In this document: positions 62,279-64,000 of the stretch, piece after piece
How positions within the stretch are numbered: the stretch's first letter is position 1
Layout of the letters: each line of letters begins with the position of its first letter
From: Sphagnum compactum
Lineage: Eukaryota; Bryophyta; Sphagnopsida; Sphagnales
Assembly (NCBI GenBank): GCA_965153455.1
Contig: OZ234500.1
Coordinates: 16,243,579-16,307,578 of the forward strand
Direction: 5' to 3'
Length of the DNA: 64,000 bases
Translations under genes and position numbers: made by a program
The notes under the pieces: model-generated
The model's database searches: none
What the model was told of the DNA's origin: nothing
What the model saw: only the letters and a program-made list of their open reading frames with translations

Positions 62279-64000
62279 ATGGTCAAGGAAAAGGGACCAG
62301 AGCATGCCCACGTTGTCCAGCAGGAGGAACCCAAGACCCCTGGGGAAAGCACTAAGGTCAAATGCAAGTACTGTGAACTTGTCTTCACCGCCACAGCAAC
62401 CAGGATTCGTGCACATCTTCTAGGGTGGACTGGATCTGGTGTGCGAGCTTGTGACAAAGTCCCCCCGGTGGTTACACACCAGTTTGAGGAGCTGGAGAAG
62501 GAAAAGAAGGAAAAGGAGTTCAAGAAGCGGAAGGTTGAGCAGCTTGACAAGCTGTCCAGTGGGGAGGCTGTCAATCCTAAGAAGCAAAGCACCTTGAAGG
62601 CTGCCTTCTCCAAGCAGGATTGCTCGAAGGTTGACCAGCTTTGGGGTCGAGCATTTTATGCCAATGGGCTCTCTTTCCGTTTAGCAAAGGATCCTCACTT
62701 CAAGGCAGCTGTGGCAGCAACAGCAAGCTTTGGGGAGTCATATCCAGGGCCTCCTTCTGTGGACAGGCTGCGAACAACCATTCAGGAGCGTGAGAAACAG
62801 GTCTGTCGGGATGGCTTGGCCTCCTTCCAAGAGTATCTTCAGCTGACAGGGGCAACGATTACCAGTGACGGGTGGTCTGATGTGCGTAGGCGCCCTTTGT
62901 TAAATATGCTCGTGTCTTTTCGAAGGGGGAAATGTTCCTCAAGGCGGTTGATACGGGGGGTGAAACAAAGGACGCTGCTTATATTGCTGGACAGTTGATT
63001 GATTGCATCCAGGAGGTTGGTGCAGACAACGTCATCCAAGTTGTTACAAACAGTGCGGGAGTCTGCAAAGCTGCTGGCAGGCTGGTTGAGCAAAAGTTCT
63101 CTTGGATAACATGGACGTCGTGCACCCCACATTGTCTGGACCTGCTCCTTGAAGATGTGGGGAAGCTGCCATGGGCTGCAGAGGTGGTTGCAGAGGCAAA
63201 GGCGGTGGTGAAATTCATCACAAATCACCACCAGAGTCAGGCGCTATTTCGCGGGAAGTCTGCGTTGGATTTGCTGAAGCCGGCAGACACGCGTTTTGCC
63301 ACCAACTTCATCATGCTGGACCGCATGCTAGAGGTGAGAGAGGCGTTGCAAGAGCTGGTTGTCGGCCGGGAGTGGAGGGAGTGGAACAGGAAGTCCAATC
63401 ATTCGGATGACGAGGACGAAGTGAGGGACTGTGTCTTGCGGAGCGGATTCTGGAAGAACCTGGAAAAGGTGCTAGCATTGACAAAGGGGACGGTGGCTCT
63501 GCTGCGGGAGTGCGATCGGGGGGTGCCAATCGCAGGAAAGGTCTATGTGGCAATGTTCAATTGCGGACAGGAACTGGAGGCCCTGAGGGACGGCACCTCG
63601 GAGTACTGTCCTGGGATCAAGGTCTCTGCTCAGAAGTATGCACAGGTGCATGCAATATGGGAGAAGCATTGGGAGATGTTGCACAGCGACATGCATGCCG
63701 CTAGGTATGTTCTTGACCCGGAGTATCAGTCTCCAGGTAATGGGCAGCATAGCAACGTAGAAGTGATGCGAGGGTTTCACAACATTGTTGAGAAGCTTCT
63801 GCCTGACGTTGAGGATCAGGTCAAGGCAATCGAACAGCTAGCTAAGTACAAGAACTCGGAGGGAGAGTTTGGCCGCCCGTTCGTCAAGGCAAGTGCTAAG
63901 AAGTTGCCAGGCTGGAAGTGGTGGGTGGAATTTGGCTGAGAGTGCCCCGAGCTGCAGAGCGTGGCGCAGAAGGTGCTAAGCTAGATCTCATGCGCGTCTG
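62279..64000 (+). pseudogene. hAT transposase, broken (copy 2, partial)
   Basis: It has the same start context, BED finger and DUF659 blocks as copy 1. The same frameshift (about 62,905-62,930), the same TGA (63,937-63,939) and the same TAG (63,982-63,984) are present. The window ends within the C-terminal region. One amino-acid difference from copy 1 is Lys for Arg before NSEGEFG (codon at about 63,848-63,850). Shared damage shows that both copies descend from an already broken element or have been homogenised. Confidence 0.85.

Larger units (their letters stand above)
58691..64000 (+). mobile_element. hAT element copy 2 (runs off window)
   Basis: Copy 2 is the mirror of copy 1. Position x here matches 108,327 minus x in copy 1 over the full 5,310 bp with no net insertion or deletion. 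It starts tagtaatgacattcg at 58,691, directly against the LINE. The far end lies beyond the window. Outside the first 230 bp I noticed only about three differences from copy 1. Confidence 0.9.

Overview
This is a stretch of land-plant nuclear DNA. The evidence is a plastid-type acetolactate synthase regulatory subunit, a secreted fasciclin (FAS1) protein whose exons have good GT-AG borders, plant-style telo-boxes, and a transposon mix of hAT, PIF/Harbinger, Ty3/gypsy, LINE and MITEs. Most of the window is AT-rich and gene-poor. My guess is a seed-free plant rather than an angiosperm, but that is weak and nothing here proves it.

Layout. 1-5,900 is AT-rich with no gene I can support. A FAS1 gene lies on the minus strand at about 6,100-8,303. 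8,600-14,500 is repeat-derived and holds a LINE endonuclease scrap and an inverted pair of short repeats. An intronless coiled-coil gene is at 14,998-16,146 (+). A dead PIF/Harbinger element with both its genes covers about 17,900-20,200. A GC-rich block at 22,641-23,730 resembles a solo LTR. A two-exon gene for a Tyr/Pro-rich protein with a His/Arg tail is at 26,188-27,113 (-). A 51-bp minisatellite that keeps a reading frame is at 28,290-28,870. 29,000-38,400 is AT-rich with two related MITEs and a strong foldback near 32.1 kb. The acetolactate synthase small subunit gene, with no introns, is at 38,492-40,075 (-).

From about 43.6 kb to the end the window is a nest of transposons. Two almost identical hAT elements lie head-to-head as a large inverted repeat: copy 1 at about 43.6-49.64 kb, copy 2 at 58.69 kb running off the right edge. 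Each carries a broken transposase and, on the opposite strand, a long gene-like frame that looks captured. Between them sit a decayed Ty3/gypsy element (remnant 5' LTR, tRNA-Glu-type primer site, gag, pol, 3' LTR with 41-bp repeats), a PIF-type MITE with TAA duplications, and a LINE fragment interrupted by hAT copy 2.

The host genes show no evident functional link to one another. The mobile part shows two processes. One is decay by C-to-T/G-to-A change: all 12 stops noted in gag-pol, the two stops in the hAT transposase tail and two catalytic losses in PIF can be explained this way. The other is recent spread or homogenisation of a hAT whose transposase is already broken in both copies. The best candidates for something unusual are this inverted hAT pair with its captured gene and its uneven divergence, the frame-preserving minisatellite, and the foldback at 32.1 kb.
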